Positions 1 through 8,309 of a DNA stretch of 64,000 nucleotides are shown here, one piece after another. A model generated the notes under the pieces. The model did not search any database, was not told the origin of the DNA, and saw only the letters and a list, made by a program, of their open reading frames with translations. The stretch is taken from assembly GCA_028823235.1 (NCBI GenBank), contig JAPKBW010000011.1, positions 1-64,000 on the forward strand, given 5' to 3'. The position numbers and the translations under genes were made by a program. Source of the DNA: Longimicrobiales bacterium. Lineage in GTDB: Bacteria > Gemmatimonadota > Gemmatimonadetes > Longimicrobiales > Gaopeijiaceae. Numbering within the stretch: position 1 is the first letter of the stretch; each line of letters starts with the position of its first letter.

Positions 1-60
1 CGTTTCAGTGGAGGCGATGTGTGCGGACCTGCACCAGTACCGCCCCGTGGCCACCAATGA

Positions 61-69
61 GGGGGGGGG
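61..69. repeat. Poly-G tract (9 G)
   Basis: A run of nine G followed by T, in a stretch with no credible gene. It is one of three tracts of nine or ten G/C in the window (the others at 9371-9379 and 37534-37543). It has no coding role here. Confidence 0.9.
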
Positions 70-110
70 TGTCGTGGACCGACGATATCAGCCTCGAAAC
101 GGTTCCTACT

Positions 111-130
111 GTTTGCACATTGTTTGCACA
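111..130. repeat. Direct repeat GTTTGCACA x2 near a tRNA 3' end
   Basis: GTTTGCACA occurs at 111-119 and 122-130 with an 11-base period, about 70 bases beyond the 3' end of the tRNA-Ala gene. Short direct repeats beside tRNA 3' ends can be integrase arm sites, but no integrase is visible in this window. That reading is only an inference. Confidence 0.5.
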
Positions 131-202
131 AATGCCTACAGCAAGGAAAACGCGAAATCCCCCAAACAACCTAAGTCGTTGAGGGGCTTATCTTTCTATC
201 AG

Positions 203-275
203 TGGAGCCAGGCGGGATCGAACCGCCGACCTCCTGCTTGCAAAGCAGGCACTCTCCCAACTGAGCTATGGCCCC
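203..275 (-). tRNA. tRNA-Ala (anticodon TGC)
   Basis: The minus strand gives a complete 73-base cloverleaf. The acceptor stem starts GGGGCCA and pairs with TGGCTCC (one G-T pair), the D arm contains GCTCAGTTGGGAGAG, the anticodon stem-loop is CTGCTTTGCAAGCAG with anticodon TGC, and the T arm contains GGTTCGATCC. The discriminator base is A at 203. The 3' CCA is not encoded (the next bases are CTG), so it must be added after transcription. The 3' end faces the left edge, so any element integrated at this tRNA would lie to the left of 203. Confidence 0.97.
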
Positions 276-384
276 GTAGACCTACTTTACTCTGCTTCTA
301 TGCTGTTTCCGGCGTGCCCATCTTCTTGTACCAACACGGACTGTGTACGCTGGCGTGTACGTTCAGACGATTTCATCGAGATTC

Positions 385-565
385 TCAAGGCTCGTGAGCC
401 TGCATAACGCCGAGTAACATAGTCTCGGCATCAGCCTGCTGGTAGGCGGTTTGGAGCGTCTGGAACGCCTCATCTGCCTCGGCGAAGGTCATGCCCTCGG
501 GGAACGTAAACCACCCGGCTCCATCCAGCAGCGCGCCCTGACCTCGAGCACGGATTTTGAGACGT
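385..565 (-). pseudogene. C-terminal remnant of a minus-strand gene
   Basis: One minus-strand frame is open for about 60 codons up to a TGA at 385-387. It contains protein-like sequence with normal codon use (for example GWFTFPEGMTFAEADEAF and a tail ending MQAHEP). It has no start codon, and an in-frame TGA closes it upstream near 575. I do not recognise the family. It looks like the 3' end of a gene whose 5' part was lost at a junction near 545-570, where an oppositely oriented gene fragment begins. Confidence 0.35.
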
Positions 566-801
566 CATTGATTACCGATGAGGACCTCGAGAACACGGAC
601 GATCTCCGAATCGACTGGGGAGTAAACATTTCCGTCGCGCTTGCTGGAGGCCTGGCCTTCAAGACGCACCAGATGCTCTACGATGGGGACCCTCCTCTCG
701 TTGGCGTACCGCTTCTCGACGGACCTTCCGGCACGGAAGTCCTGACGCCGAATCGGGACATCGACAGATTCGTTACCCTGTCTCTGGTGACTGAGCCCTA
801 A
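542..801 (+). pseudogene. C-terminal fragment of an outer-membrane beta-barrel protein (DUF481-like)
   Basis: The plus frame ending at 801 carries alternating hydrophobic and polar strands such as RIDWGVNISVALAGGLAFK and DRFVTLSLV. They are separated by a YDGDPP-type turn, as in the last strands of DUF481/YdiY-like outer-membrane proteins. Such proteins are about 250 residues, and only about 85 remain. The frame stays open further left from a TTG at 451, but 451-540 is better explained as the opposite strand of the remnant at 385-565. I therefore read this as a 5'-truncated gene rather than a functional one. Confidence 0.4.
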
Positions 802-1001
802 GAGTCGAACCCGCCGGTCGGACCACCACGACCCCGGCCCCAGGTCTCGCCGGATCCCGGGGCACCCCCGTAGATTGGCGCCCTGCGCGGAAGAAGCCTG
901 CCGCGAAGAAGAAGTATGCCGATGCGAAGGCACCGGGTAGGGAAAAATCCCACGCCCGCAAAAACAGACACCCGCGAACAAGCGGACTGCCACAAAAACG
1001 C
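802..1001. other. No intact gene; short Lys/Arg-rich open stretch
   Basis: No credible start or ribosome site is seen between the barrel fragment and the peptidase gene. The plus frame starting at 888 reads as a basic, histone-tail-like peptide (RKKPAAKKKYADAKAP) that then runs out of frame into the next gene. It may be a decayed remnant of a Lys-rich protein tail. Confidence 0.4.
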
Positions 1002-1014
1002 CGAGGAAGGCTTG

Positions 1015-2577
1015 ATGTTCACGAAGCGCACCTATTTCGTCCTACTCTTCTGTACACTCGCGGTCGGAGTCGCGGCACCCCTCGCCGCCCAGTCCGGGCC
1101 GGAGGTCGCGCGGACCCATCGCGAGGCCAACGAGCCCGCGCTCGTCCGTGACTTCGCAGAGCTCCTCAGTTATCCGAACCGGGCGCACACTCCCGAGATT
1201 CGGGAGGCGGCCGTATTCATTCAAGATCGGATGAACGAGGTCGGCGTCGACACCCGACTTGTCGAGATCGACGGTGTATCTCCGCTCATTCTCGGAGTTC
1301 TCGAGGTGCCTGGTGCGACCCGGACGATCGGGATTTACGTGCACTATGACGGACAGCCTGTCGACCCATCGAACTGGACCCATGATCCGTTCGACCCCAC
1401 GCTCTACTCCGCTCCAATGGAGGCCGGTGGCGAGCCCATCGACTTCCCGAATCAGGGCGAGACGGTAGACCCGGAGTGGCGGCTCTATGCCAGATCGGCC
1501 GGTGACGACAAGGCCCCGATCGCAGCGATCCTTCCCGTACTCCAGTCATTCGCTGACGCAGGCGTCACTCCGACGTCGAACCTTGTCTTCATGTTCGACG
1601 GCGAAGAGGAGGCTGGGTCTCGCAATCTGGCGACCTACATGGAGATGGAGGCCGAGGTCTTGGACAAGGTCGACATCTGGCTCTTTTTTGACGGACCAGC
1701 CCATGCGAGTGGGCGACCGCAGGTGGTCTTCGGCGTCCGGGGATCCTTCGGAATGGAGGTCACGGTGTACGGCGCGACCCGCAATCTTCACTCGGGCCAC
1801 TACGGCAACTGGGCGCCCGACACCGGAAACATCCTGTCGCGCTTGTTGACCTCGATGAAGGACGACGAGGGTAATGTCCTCGTCGACGGATGGTACGACG
1901 GCGCCGACCCGATCGGGCCGGAGGAGCAAGCGGCACTCGACGCCATGCCGGAGTGGGACGAGCAGCTCAAACAGGAGCTCGGCCTAGTATGGTCGGAGGG
2001 CGAGCCCCAGTCGCTCCCCGAGCGATTGATGGTACCCGCGCTGAATATTCGAGGCATCACCAGTGGAAACACGGGCTCACTGGCTCGTAACGTGATCCCG
2101 AACACGGCTGTCGCGGCTCTGGGAATCCGCATGGTAAAAGGCAATACGACGGAAAACTTGCGCGACTTGATTCTCGCCCATGTCGAGGGTCAGGGCTTCC
2201 ACGTGGTAGCCGAGGATCCGGACATGGAAACGCGACTCCGCTATCCACGCATCGCGAAGGTCACGGGTGGGCGTGGCGGCTCGATCGCGTCTCGAACCTC
2301 TATGGCGAATCCGTTCGCGCAAAGCATCCTGGCCGCCGCAACATCTGCCGCTGACAGAGCGTTCTCACCCGGAGCCCTGGTTGTCGCGCCCGGCATGGGT
2401 GGAACCCTTCCCCTCTACCTTTTCAGTGACATCGCAGGCAAACCGGCGGTCGTGGTACCGGTAGCGAACCATGACAACAACCAACACGCCCCCGACGAGA
2501 ACCTGCGGATCGCAAATCTCTGGTATGCAATCGACCTCTACGCGGCCATCATGACGATGCCCGCAACGATCTTCTAG
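1015..2577 (+). CDS. Secreted M20-family metallopeptidase
   Basis: 520-residue zinc peptidase of the M20/M25/M40 family (dipeptidase/carboxypeptidase type). Residues 1-26 form a Sec signal peptide ending AAPLAAQ, so it acts in the periplasm or outside the cell. The metal and catalytic signatures are in order: HYDGQP near residue 110, the G-DDK segment SAGDDKAP near 165, the catalytic FDGEEEAGS near 195, the dimerisation-domain LHSGHYG near 260, and a late HDNNQHAPDE histidine segment. The start at 1015 follows a GAGGAAGG site at 1002-1009. The longer in-frame opening from 916 would add a basic leader before the signal peptide and is unlikely. The substrate is not predictable; peptides or N-acyl amino acids are typical of the family. 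Confidence 0.93.
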   Translation: MFTKRTYFVLLFCTLAVGVAAPLAAQSGPEVARTHREANEPALVRDFAELLSYPNRAHTPEIREAAVFIQDRMNEVGVDTRLVEIDGVSPLILGVLEVPGATRTIGIYVHYDGQPVDPSNWTHDPFDPTLYSAPMEAGGEPIDFPNQGETVDPEWRLYARSAGDDKAPIAAILPVLQSFADAGVTPTSNLVFMFDGEEEAGSRNLATYMEMEAEVLDKVDIWLFFDGPAHASGRPQVVFGVRGSFGMEVTVYGATRNLHSGHYGNWAPDTGNILSRLLTSMKDDEGNVLVDGWYDGADPIGPEEQAALDAMPEWDEQLKQELGLVWSEGEPQSLPERLMVPALNIRGITSGNTGSLARNVIPNTAVAALGIRMVKGNTTENLRDLILAHVEGQGFHVVAEDPDMETRLRYPRIAKVTGGRGGSIASRTSMANPFAQSILAAATSAADRAFSPGALVVAPGMGGTLPLYLFSDIAGKPAVVVPVANHDNNQHAPDENLRIANLWYAIDLYAAIMTMPATIF

Positions 2578-2599
2578 TCTAACCGGCTTTCCACCCTGT

Positions 2600-2938
2600 A
2601 TCCTTCCCGTACGATGGGACACTTTCTCTTCACCACGCTCCGGCTCCCCGCTGCGGACCTCCCGCAGATCGCGGGTGCCCAGGAGAGTCGTGGATCCGGC
2701 GAGGTCCCCACCGACCGTTACGTCTTTGCCGGTATTGGCACCTAAGACAACAGAGGCTCACTCGTCTCAGGGTGGTTCGGCGGTGTCCGTAGTCCGCGAT
2801 CGCGATGATCAAAGCACGTTTGGCATTCGCGCCAGCGGCGGCGGGTGTTTCTCCTACCAAGCCAGTGGTCCCCAGCAGCAATACGAACGGGACGGACAGC
2901 CTCGCGGCCACGACGCGAGCGTTCGAAATACTCTTCAT
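2600..2938 (-). pseudogene. Caspase-like (C14) protease, decayed N-terminal remnant
   Basis: The minus strand from 2938 encodes a signal peptide (MKSISNARVVAARLSVPFVL...) and then KRALIIAIADYG, the first beta strand of bacterial caspase-fold proteases. The frame then breaks. A one-base shift continues with TPPNHPETSEPLLS and stops, and a third frame stays open to about 2600 with plausible sequence. No His/Cys catalytic region follows. I read this as a frameshifted, truncated gene. The rest of 2578-3163 holds no other gene I can support. Confidence 0.45.
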
Positions 2939-3163
2939 CGCTCGGAGTGGGGCGAAATCCGGCATCAGCAGGGGAGCAGTCCGCAGCTCTGTCCTCTCGT
3001 GACGAACAACCTGGGCGGCGCAAATCCGTCAAGAAAACTGCCACATAGGCACCACCGTCGAGACTCCTGTCAGGGTCCCTCACCTCTCCGAGTCTGGCAC
3101 GTCTGCTAGAGCCCCCCCATGTTGCCGACAATGACCCTTCCTAATGCTCAGGAGATGGACCAG

Positions 3164-3751
3164 ATGCGCCATGCAATCTGTGCCGCGCTTCTTGCGGGAG
3201 TGTTCGCGATGGGGGGCCCGGTCGACGTCGGTGCTCAGGAAAGCGGCCTGTTGGCCGTAGGCGAAATGGCTCCAAATTTTGCGCTCCCCGGCGCAACACG
3301 GTTTGGAGTGCTAGACGAGCCAGTGACCCTGAGTGACTACAGCGGCGAAACGGTTGTCCTCGCGTTCTTCTTCCGCGTTCGAACACGTGGCTGAACAGTT
3401 CAAATGAGAGCGTACCGTGATCAGTACGCAAGTCTTTTCAATGCAGGACAAAACGTGGTCGTGATGGGTGTTTCCAACGACTCGTCGGAAGAAGGTGCTT
3501 CGTGGCTGCACGACGAGGACTTCCCCTTCGTGTTCGTGAGTGATGCCGAGAACGATGGCGCGACGTACGCCGCATTTGGTGGCGGACTGCGCGACAACAA
3601 CATGGTCGACAGCCGAGCCGTGATCGTAGTCGGGCCAGATGGCCGGATCGCGGGCACAATTCCGGCGTTCAACCAAAACGATCCGATGGCCTATGAAGAG
3701 CTGGCCGAGATCGTAGACCGCGTGACACCGGAGCCTGCAGAGGGCAACTGA
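3164..3751 (+). CDS. Peroxiredoxin-like selenoprotein (in-frame TGA = Sec77)
   Basis: AhpC/TSA-type thiol peroxidase of 195 residues if TGA at 3392-3394 is read as selenocysteine. Residues 1-24 are a signal peptide (MRHAICAALLAGVFAMGG), so it acts outside the cytoplasm. Both halves are in one frame without a gap: APNFALPGATRFG and the strand VVLAFFFRVRTRG lead into TGA, then TVQMRAYRDQY and a full thioredoxin-fold C-terminal half. The TGA occupies the peroxidatic Cys of the TxxC motif (T74-R-G-U77). The usual Pro seven residues before that position is Phe here. A hairpin at 3410-3429 fits a bacterial SECIS. An AGGAG site at 3150-3154 sets the start at 3164. The alternatives are a pseudogene or a C-to-A sequencing error (TGC to TGA). 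Convergent to the TlpA/CcdA redox pair. Confidence 0.75.
3410..3429 (+). promoter_or_regulatory. Candidate bacterial SECIS stem-loop
   Basis: GCGTAC at 3410-3415 pairs perfectly with GTACGC at 3424-3429 around the 8-base loop CGTGATCA. The loop starts 21 bases after the TGA and has G as its second base. This matches the general bacterial SECIS pattern (stem-loop shortly after UGA, a G among the first two loop bases). It lies within the coding sequence, as bacterial SECIS elements do. Confidence 0.6.
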
Positions 3752-3803
3752 TCTGCAATCCGGATGGACAGGGTGTTTTTCCCTGACCTGTATCTGAGAA
3801 TAG

Positions 3804-3843
3804 CGAAGGGCCCAATACGGATGGATCCGTGTCGGGCCCTTCG
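3804..3843. terminator. Bidirectional terminator hairpin
   Basis: CGAAGGGCCC at 3804-3813 pairs perfectly with GGGCCCTTCG at 3834-3843. An inner ACGGAT/ATCCGT stem lies at 3817-3830. The hairpin sits between the convergent peroxiredoxin gene and the TlpA-like gene, so it can serve both. Confidence 0.8.
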
Positions 3844-3862
3844 TGATCTCTCTCAGGCGGGG

Positions 3863-4393
3863 TCAGCTGCCCAGCAAACGCCCTACCGCACCCATGAGGT
3901 CCTGGCCAGTGCCAACGCCAGTATAGGCGACCTTCCCGTCCCGGTCGAGCATAACGACGATCGAGGTTGTCGTCGCACTGTACGCACGCACCGCAGCCCC
4001 TCGCTTGTCGAAAAGATACGGGTATCCCGGGTCATGCTCTTCGAGGTGACGGTTCACCCTTCGCACGCTCTGTGAAACGCCCACCGCGACCGCCACGATG
4101 TTGACCTCGGCACCGTGCTCCGCCTGCATCTGATCGAATTGAGGCTGAAGCGCCTCGCACTGTTCACACCACGTCGCCCAGAACTCAAACACGGTCGGCT
4201 TGCCCGCCTCGACATAGTCGAGAAGTTCAACCGTCCCGCCTGCGAGGTCTTCCAGCGCAGCGCCCGGGCCCTGAGTGCCGAGGGCCAATGAGACCCCTCC
4301 CGATTGAGCCAGGGCAGAACCGGGCACAGCAGCGAGAAGACAAACCGTGAGCATCACCGCTCGGACGCCGTGAAAGCTGTTTATCGCGAGCAT
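3863..4393 (-). CDS. TlpA/ResA-like thioredoxin-fold protein
   Basis: About 176 residues: an N-terminal signal peptide (hydrophobic core VMLTVCLLAAV, ending SALAQ near residue 30), then a thioredoxin domain with active site WCEQC (Cys 76 and 79) and the cis-Pro region replaced by ATTTSIVVML. It is probably a periplasmic thiol-disulfide reductase that receives electrons from the CcdA protein encoded just upstream. The start at 4393 follows GAGGG. An in-frame ATG at 4408 would only add five residues. CcdA and this gene form a two-gene operon (spacing about 25 bases) and converge on the peroxiredoxin gene, so the three probably share a redox theme. Confidence 0.88.
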   Translation of the reverse strand: MLAINSFHGVRAVMLTVCLLAAVPGSALAQSGGVSLALGTQGPGAALEDLAGGTVELLDYVEAGKPTVFEFWATWCEQCEALQPQFDQMQAEHGAEVNIVAVAVGVSQSVRRVNRHLEEHDPGYPYLFDKRGAAVRAYSATTTSIVVMLDRDGKVAYTGVGTGQDLMGAVGRLLGS

Positions 4394-4417
4394 GAAGCCC
4401 TCATACATGGAACAGGA

Positions 4418-5149
4418 TCAGAGATTGTAGCCGGCCGTCATGAAGTAGTACTCCGCCATTGCCAGCATGATCACAGCGGCAGCGCGCTTCACCCACACCA
4501 TCCAGGCTCCCGAACGAGGGAGCATCACGAGCGCGCCCGAAAAAAGTCCGACCACAACGAGCAATGACGTCATCCCGATCGAGAACACGAAGAGGTAGAC
4601 AAAACCCATCAGTCCCGCCTGCGTCGCCGCCACCCATGTCAGCACCACCGCAAAAGCCGGTGCACCGCACGGCGCCGCCACGATGCCTGACATGGCCCCC
4701 ATGACAAACACGGCTCCGTAAGAGCCTCCATCGGTAGCAGCAGCGCGCTCGAGCAGTTTCCGAGGCACGGGAACAGGCAGCACGTCGAGCATGGAGAGGG
4801 CGAAGACGATCAATAGATTTCCGATCGCAAATAATGCCCACGGATTAGCACTGATCGTCCCGAAGATCTGGCCGCTGAGCCCGGCGATCGCCCCGAGCGT
4901 CGCGTACAGTGTCGCGAGGCCCACAGCATAGGTGAGGGTCAGCGTGATTGTCCGAAATTTCGTCTGACCTTCGCGCGTCGTCCCGGCGATCACCGCGCTG
5001 GTAATCGGAATCATCGGGTAGACGCATGGCGTCAGGCTCGTCAGAACACCGGCCACGAACATCGCCGCGAGCGCGACGAGCGGATTGCTCGATAGCGTTT
5101 CGGCGAGGCCCCCACCCGGGTCGATCGGCATCAGTCCAAGAGTCATCAC
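4418..5149 (-). CDS. ccdA: CcdA/DsbD-type transmembrane thiol-electron transporter
   Basis: 243 residues with about six membrane helices. The two conserved Cys motifs are present: SLTPCVYPM (Cys 42) and VAAPCGAPAF (Cys 161). In this family the pair carries electrons from cytoplasmic thioredoxin across the inner membrane to periplasmic thioredoxin-like proteins. The gene is followed immediately by a TlpA-like partner. DsbD's periplasmic N- and C-terminal domains are absent, so this is the short CcdA form. It starts divergently from the parvulin lipoprotein gene with about 135 bases between them. Confidence 0.92.
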   Translation of the reverse strand: MMTLGLMPIDPGGGLAETLSSNPLVALAAMFVAGVLTSLTPCVYPMIPITSAVIAGTTREGQTKFRTITLTLTYAVGLATLYATLGAIAGLSGQIFGTISANPWALFAIGNLLIVFALSMLDVLPVPVPRKLLERAAATDGGSYGAVFVMGAMSGIVAAPCGAPAFAVVLTWVAATQAGLMGFVYLFVFSIGMTSLLVVVGLFSGALVMLPRSGAWMVWVKRAAAVIMLAMAEYYFMTAGYNL

Positions 5150-5284
5150 GCAAGCAAGTTGGGCCTTGGACGGTCAGCGGTCCAACCCATGGAGAAAAAT
5201 TCTGATTCCAACCAAGGCGGGTGAGACATGAAGTGAGCCCCCACAACGTTGGCGCCGTGGCGCCTGGTGGCGAGTTTTGTTCGC

Positions 5285-6313
5285 ATGCTTACCTCTACAC
5301 GACTTCTACTGGCCACCGCAATGCTGACCGCCTGCGGTACGGACGCGCCGCCTGCCCTCACTGTGGGGACGATTTCGTTCACCGAAGACCAGTTACTGGG
5401 CTTGACGGAGAGCCGACGCGAAGCGCTTGCCCACCTGACGGCTTTCGGTCTGGTAGTCGCAGACTCCACGACCAATATCCTTGGAGAGCCACTCGTCTCC
5501 AATTGGGTCGACGACAGGCGAGTCGAGATTCTGGCCGCGAACCTTACCCTCGAGGTGAATGACGTCGGGGACACCGTCCTCGAGGCTCAGTATCTGACGG
5601 ATCCCCAGTGGGAACTCGTCGTCCGGCACATCCTGTTCTTCAGCGAGCGGTGGAGGTCGGTCGATCATCGGGCAGAAGCAGAGGTCAAGGCGAGTCGAGC
5701 AATGGACGCGCTCCAAGCGGGTGCCGACTTCGCCTTCACTGCAGCGGAATTGTCGGAGGAGCCGGGAGCCGAAGGGCGGCAAGGCCTGCTCACTCCAGGT
5801 CGCGAGGGATCGTGGGTACCCGAGTTCTGGTCGGCCGCCCTGGCCATGGAGCCCGGTGACATCAGTCCGGTGACTGAGACGCAGTACGGCTACCATATTC
5901 TCCGTCTTGAGGGTCGCGACATCGTGCCGTTCTCGGAGGCGCGCACCCTAGTGGCGCGGGCCGTCGCGGCACAGATCGGGGACGTCGATGCCACCTTCGA
6001 GAACTGGCTGGCGACTGCCGGAGATCGTCCCGACGAGCGGCGAGCAGCCGCGGTTGCCGAGGCGGAAGCACGAGCCATACTCGTCCCGGAGGGTGAGAGG
6101 GCTGAGTTGGTCCGGGTGTGGGATGACATGACGTATCGCTGGGCTTCGACGCTGGGTTTCACACATGGAATGAGCACCGACGAAGTAGCGAACGCAGCGA
6201 TGGTGGCTCTGGCCAATCCGTCTCAAGGCGCTGAACTCGTGCGGCGGGAGATCAGTGCCCATGGCGAACTGCTTGATGCCCGGTACGACGTGTCGAGAGC
6301 GTCGAGTCGGTGA
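5285..6313 (+). CDS. Parvulin-type peptidyl-prolyl isomerase lipoprotein
   Basis: 342 residues. The signal peptide has a lipobox LTAC (MLTSTRLLLATAMLTAC), so it is probably anchored to a membrane on the periplasmic side. The middle (residues about 115-215) is a PpiC/rotamase domain: VVRHILFF, a helical DALQAGADFAF segment, an EGRQGLLTPG turn and a YGYHILRLEGR end. These match the SurA/PrsA/PpiD pattern for chaperoning exported proteins. The C-terminal 130 residues are helical and unassigned. I chose ATG 5285 because it directly precedes the signal peptide. A GTG at 5249 would add 12 residues. Confidence 0.85.
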   Translation: MLTSTRLLLATAMLTACGTDAPPALTVGTISFTEDQLLGLTESRREALAHLTAFGLVVADSTTNILGEPLVSNWVDDRRVEILAANLTLEVNDVGDTVLEAQYLTDPQWELVVRHILFFSERWRSVDHRAEAEVKASRAMDALQAGADFAFTAAELSEEPGAEGRQGLLTPGREGSWVPEFWSAALAMEPGDISPVTETQYGYHILRLEGRDIVPFSEARTLVARAVAAQIGDVDATFENWLATAGDRPDERRAAAVAEAEARAILVPEGERAELVRVWDDMTYRWASTLGFTHGMSTDEVANAAMVALANPSQGAELVRREISAHGELLDARYDVSRASSR

Positions 6314-6418
6314 TTCCCAACGGAGTGAGCCTTGCCTAGAACCCCGCTGCCGATACAACCGTAGGGTAACCAGCGGTATCTCAGGGGTGCGTACCTTCTC
6401 GCGGACTGTATTGACGGA

Positions 6419-7081
6419 ATGAACGGAAAGCTTCGATTCCTGCTCAGCTTCGGCTTCTTCTTCGTAGCACTCTGGTTGCTATGGGATACGGCCCTCGTCT
6501 ATCCGCTCAAGATCTTCGTGGTCCTACTTCACGAGGTCAGCCATGCGATCGCAGTGGTCGCTACCGGAGGAACGCTCGACCGGATCACCCTTGATCCTCT
6601 CCAAGGGGGCGCGACGTATTTCCAAGGCGGGAACGCATTCTTGGCCCTGAGCGCGGGCTACCTCGGGAGTCTCATCTGGGGAGGGATATTCTTCACGGCG
6701 GGTCGCAACAATCGGGTACGGACGGACTGGGTGAACGGTGCCATCGGCGTGACGGGCATCCTTTTGACGATCTTTTATGTGCGAAGCGGATTCGGGATCG
6801 CCTTCGGCATCTTTTTTGGCGCCGCGATGGTGGCGGCGGCGAAAAATATCGGCGCCAGATGGAACCGACGGCTTTTACTCACGATCGGTCTAACAAGCGC
6901 GCTCTATGCGGTCCTCGACATCAAGAGCGACGTCCTGGATCGACCGGAACTTGAGTCCGACGCATACATGCTCGCCGAGTTGACCGGCATCGGATCCGCC
7001 ATGACGTGGGGTATCCTGTGGATGGCGATCGCGGTCGTCTTCACAGGATGGCTCCTCATGCGAGCATGGGACGACGCCTGA
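6419..7081 (+). CDS. M50-like membrane metallopeptidase
   Basis: 220 residues with five or six hydrophobic segments. HEVSHA (residues 39-44) in the second segment is the HExxH zinc motif of peptidase M50B-like proteins (PF13398). A GYLGS segment follows in the next helix, as in that family. These are predicted intramembrane proteases whose substrates are mostly unknown. The second metal-ligand motif is less clear: DIKSDVLD near residue 168 is a candidate. The gene stands alone between the parvulin gene and a convergent MBL-fold gene. Confidence 0.8.
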   Translation: MNGKLRFLLSFGFFFVALWLLWDTALVYPLKIFVVLLHEVSHAIAVVATGGTLDRITLDPLQGGATYFQGGNAFLALSAGYLGSLIWGGIFFTAGRNNRVRTDWVNGAIGVTGILLTIFYVRSGFGIAFGIFFGAAMVAAAKNIGARWNRRLLLTIGLTSALYAVLDIKSDVLDRPELESDAYMLAELTGIGSAMTWGILWMAIAVVFTGWLLMRAWDDA

Positions 7082-7112
7082 CGCGGGCTTAACCCGTCTT
7101 GCAGGCCCGAGG

Positions 7113-8276
7113 TCAGCGCGACGCGAAGAGACCGTAGAAGAACGCGACCCACTGAGGCGGAAACCGATCCACCCCCTGCTCTGCCGTCTGTTCGATGGTA
7201 AGCCCGTCCTCCATCGCCCCGCGGACAAAAGCCATACACGCCCTCGACACTTCGATCTGGGCCCGCACGGCTGCGAGGTCCCCGATCTCTTCGTGGCCAC
7301 CGACGACGACCGTAGCCAGGTCCATTGAACCGATGAATGCTTCGAGCCGGTCCAGAAATCCATCCGGATCTTCGGTGCCGGGATATATCATCGGATTGCC
7401 CGGGAGATAGCTGTCACCAAAGTGTGCGACGTGGGCATCGCTGAAGTACACCGAGAGGTCTCCGCCCGTATGGGCCAGGGTAGGCACCACCCGAACTGTT
7501 TCGCCGTTGAACACAAACGTGGTGTCGCCGGAAATCTCGACGTCGGGGAGGGCCTGTTGCGGCTTCGGGGGCATGGAGACCCCATCCATGAAGTCATACT
7601 GCGCCCTCATGGCTGCGGTCGTCCCCGGATGGGCAAGGACCGTCACCGCGGCACCAAGCTCCGGCGTAGCACCCATGTGATCTTCGTGAGGATGAGTCAC
7701 GAGCAGCCGCGAGACAGGCATGTTCGAAAGCGAGGCGAGCGCCGCTTGAAGGGCCGGGAGGGCCGAGCCATAGCCGGTGTCGACTAAGAACACTCCGTCC
7801 GATCCGACCTGAGCCACCACATTGGCGCCAGCTCCGACGATCAGGTGAACGCTTCCTCCGAGTCGACGCACGGACAGCTCTATCTCAGCAGCGAGCGCCA
7901 TCACCGCAAGGAAGTCGGAGTCATCCACGATATCTGCGAACGCCGGGTCGAACGGCGCGAATGAGATCATGAGCGATTCGAGGCCTTCGTCCCACGTCGT
8001 CCGTAACCAGTAGACGGCAGCGTCGGCATCCCCCGCGAGTGCCGCGGCCCGCGCGGCATGGTACTGGATGAACGGCCGATTCAGCACGCCTTCGGGCAGA
8101 GCATCCGCAGCGGCGGCCATTTCGGTCGCATAGACCCGATGTTCTCCCGCCTGACGAGCCTGCTCACCGGCCGCGAAACGAGTCCTCCACTCGTCGACAC
8201 TCTGGGAGGCCGCCGGGCAAGGAAGCGCCAAGAAGACCACTAGGAGCAGGCCCACTACCGCATGCCGTTCCGTCAT
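7113..8276 (-). CDS. Secreted MBL-fold metallo-hydrolase
   Basis: 387 residues. A signal peptide (LLLVVFLALPCPAAS) is followed by about 90 residues of helical, TPR-like sequence and then a metallo-beta-lactamase fold from about residue 130. The metal motif is THPHEDHMG (HxHxDH), with later ligands in HTGGDLSVYFSD / AHFGDSYLPG and VVGGHEEIG. The fold supports a di-zinc hydrolase in the periplasm, but the substrate is not predictable. It is transcribed leftward, and the 376 bases upstream contain the structured-RNA candidate on the other strand. Confidence 0.88.
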   Translation of the reverse strand: MTERHAVVGLLLVVFLALPCPAASQSVDEWRTRFAAGEQARQAGEHRVYATEMAAAADALPEGVLNRPFIQYHAARAAALAGDADAAVYWLRTTWDEGLESLMISFAPFDPAFADIVDDSDFLAVMALAAEIELSVRRLGGSVHLIVGAGANVVAQVGSDGVFLVDTGYGSALPALQAALASLSNMPVSRLLVTHPHEDHMGATPELGAAVTVLAHPGTTAAMRAQYDFMDGVSMPPKPQQALPDVEISGDTTFVFNGETVRVVPTLAHTGGDLSVYFSDAHVAHFGDSYLPGNPMIYPGTEDPDGFLDRLEAFIGSMDLATVVVGGHEEIGDLAAVRAQIEVSRACMAFVRGAMEDGLTIEQTAEQGVDRFPPQWVAFFYGLFASR

Positions 8277-8309
8277 TCCCCACTCCTACCAGTTGTCATA
8301 CACGAAAGC

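Noticed and set aside
8-397. 129-codon plus-strand ORF at the left edge
   Set aside because: It runs across the tRNA-Ala gene antisense (the well-known spurious peptide SQAGSNRRPPACKAGTLPTEL) and has no protein features.
451-541. N-terminal part of the 116-codon plus ORF as the start of the barrel protein
   Set aside because: No signal peptide, TTG start without a ribosome site, and better protein-like sequence on the opposite strand.
565-993. 142-codon minus-strand ORF, followed after its TGA by further open frame (possible second selenoprotein)
   Set aside because: The stop is not at a Cys-like position, no family sequence bridges it, and the ORF is largely antisense to the barrel fragment.
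2614-2745. Short plus-strand ORF (43 codons) after the M20 peptidase gene
   Set aside because: No ribosome site and it overlaps the frame-broken caspase remnant. Coding cannot be supported.
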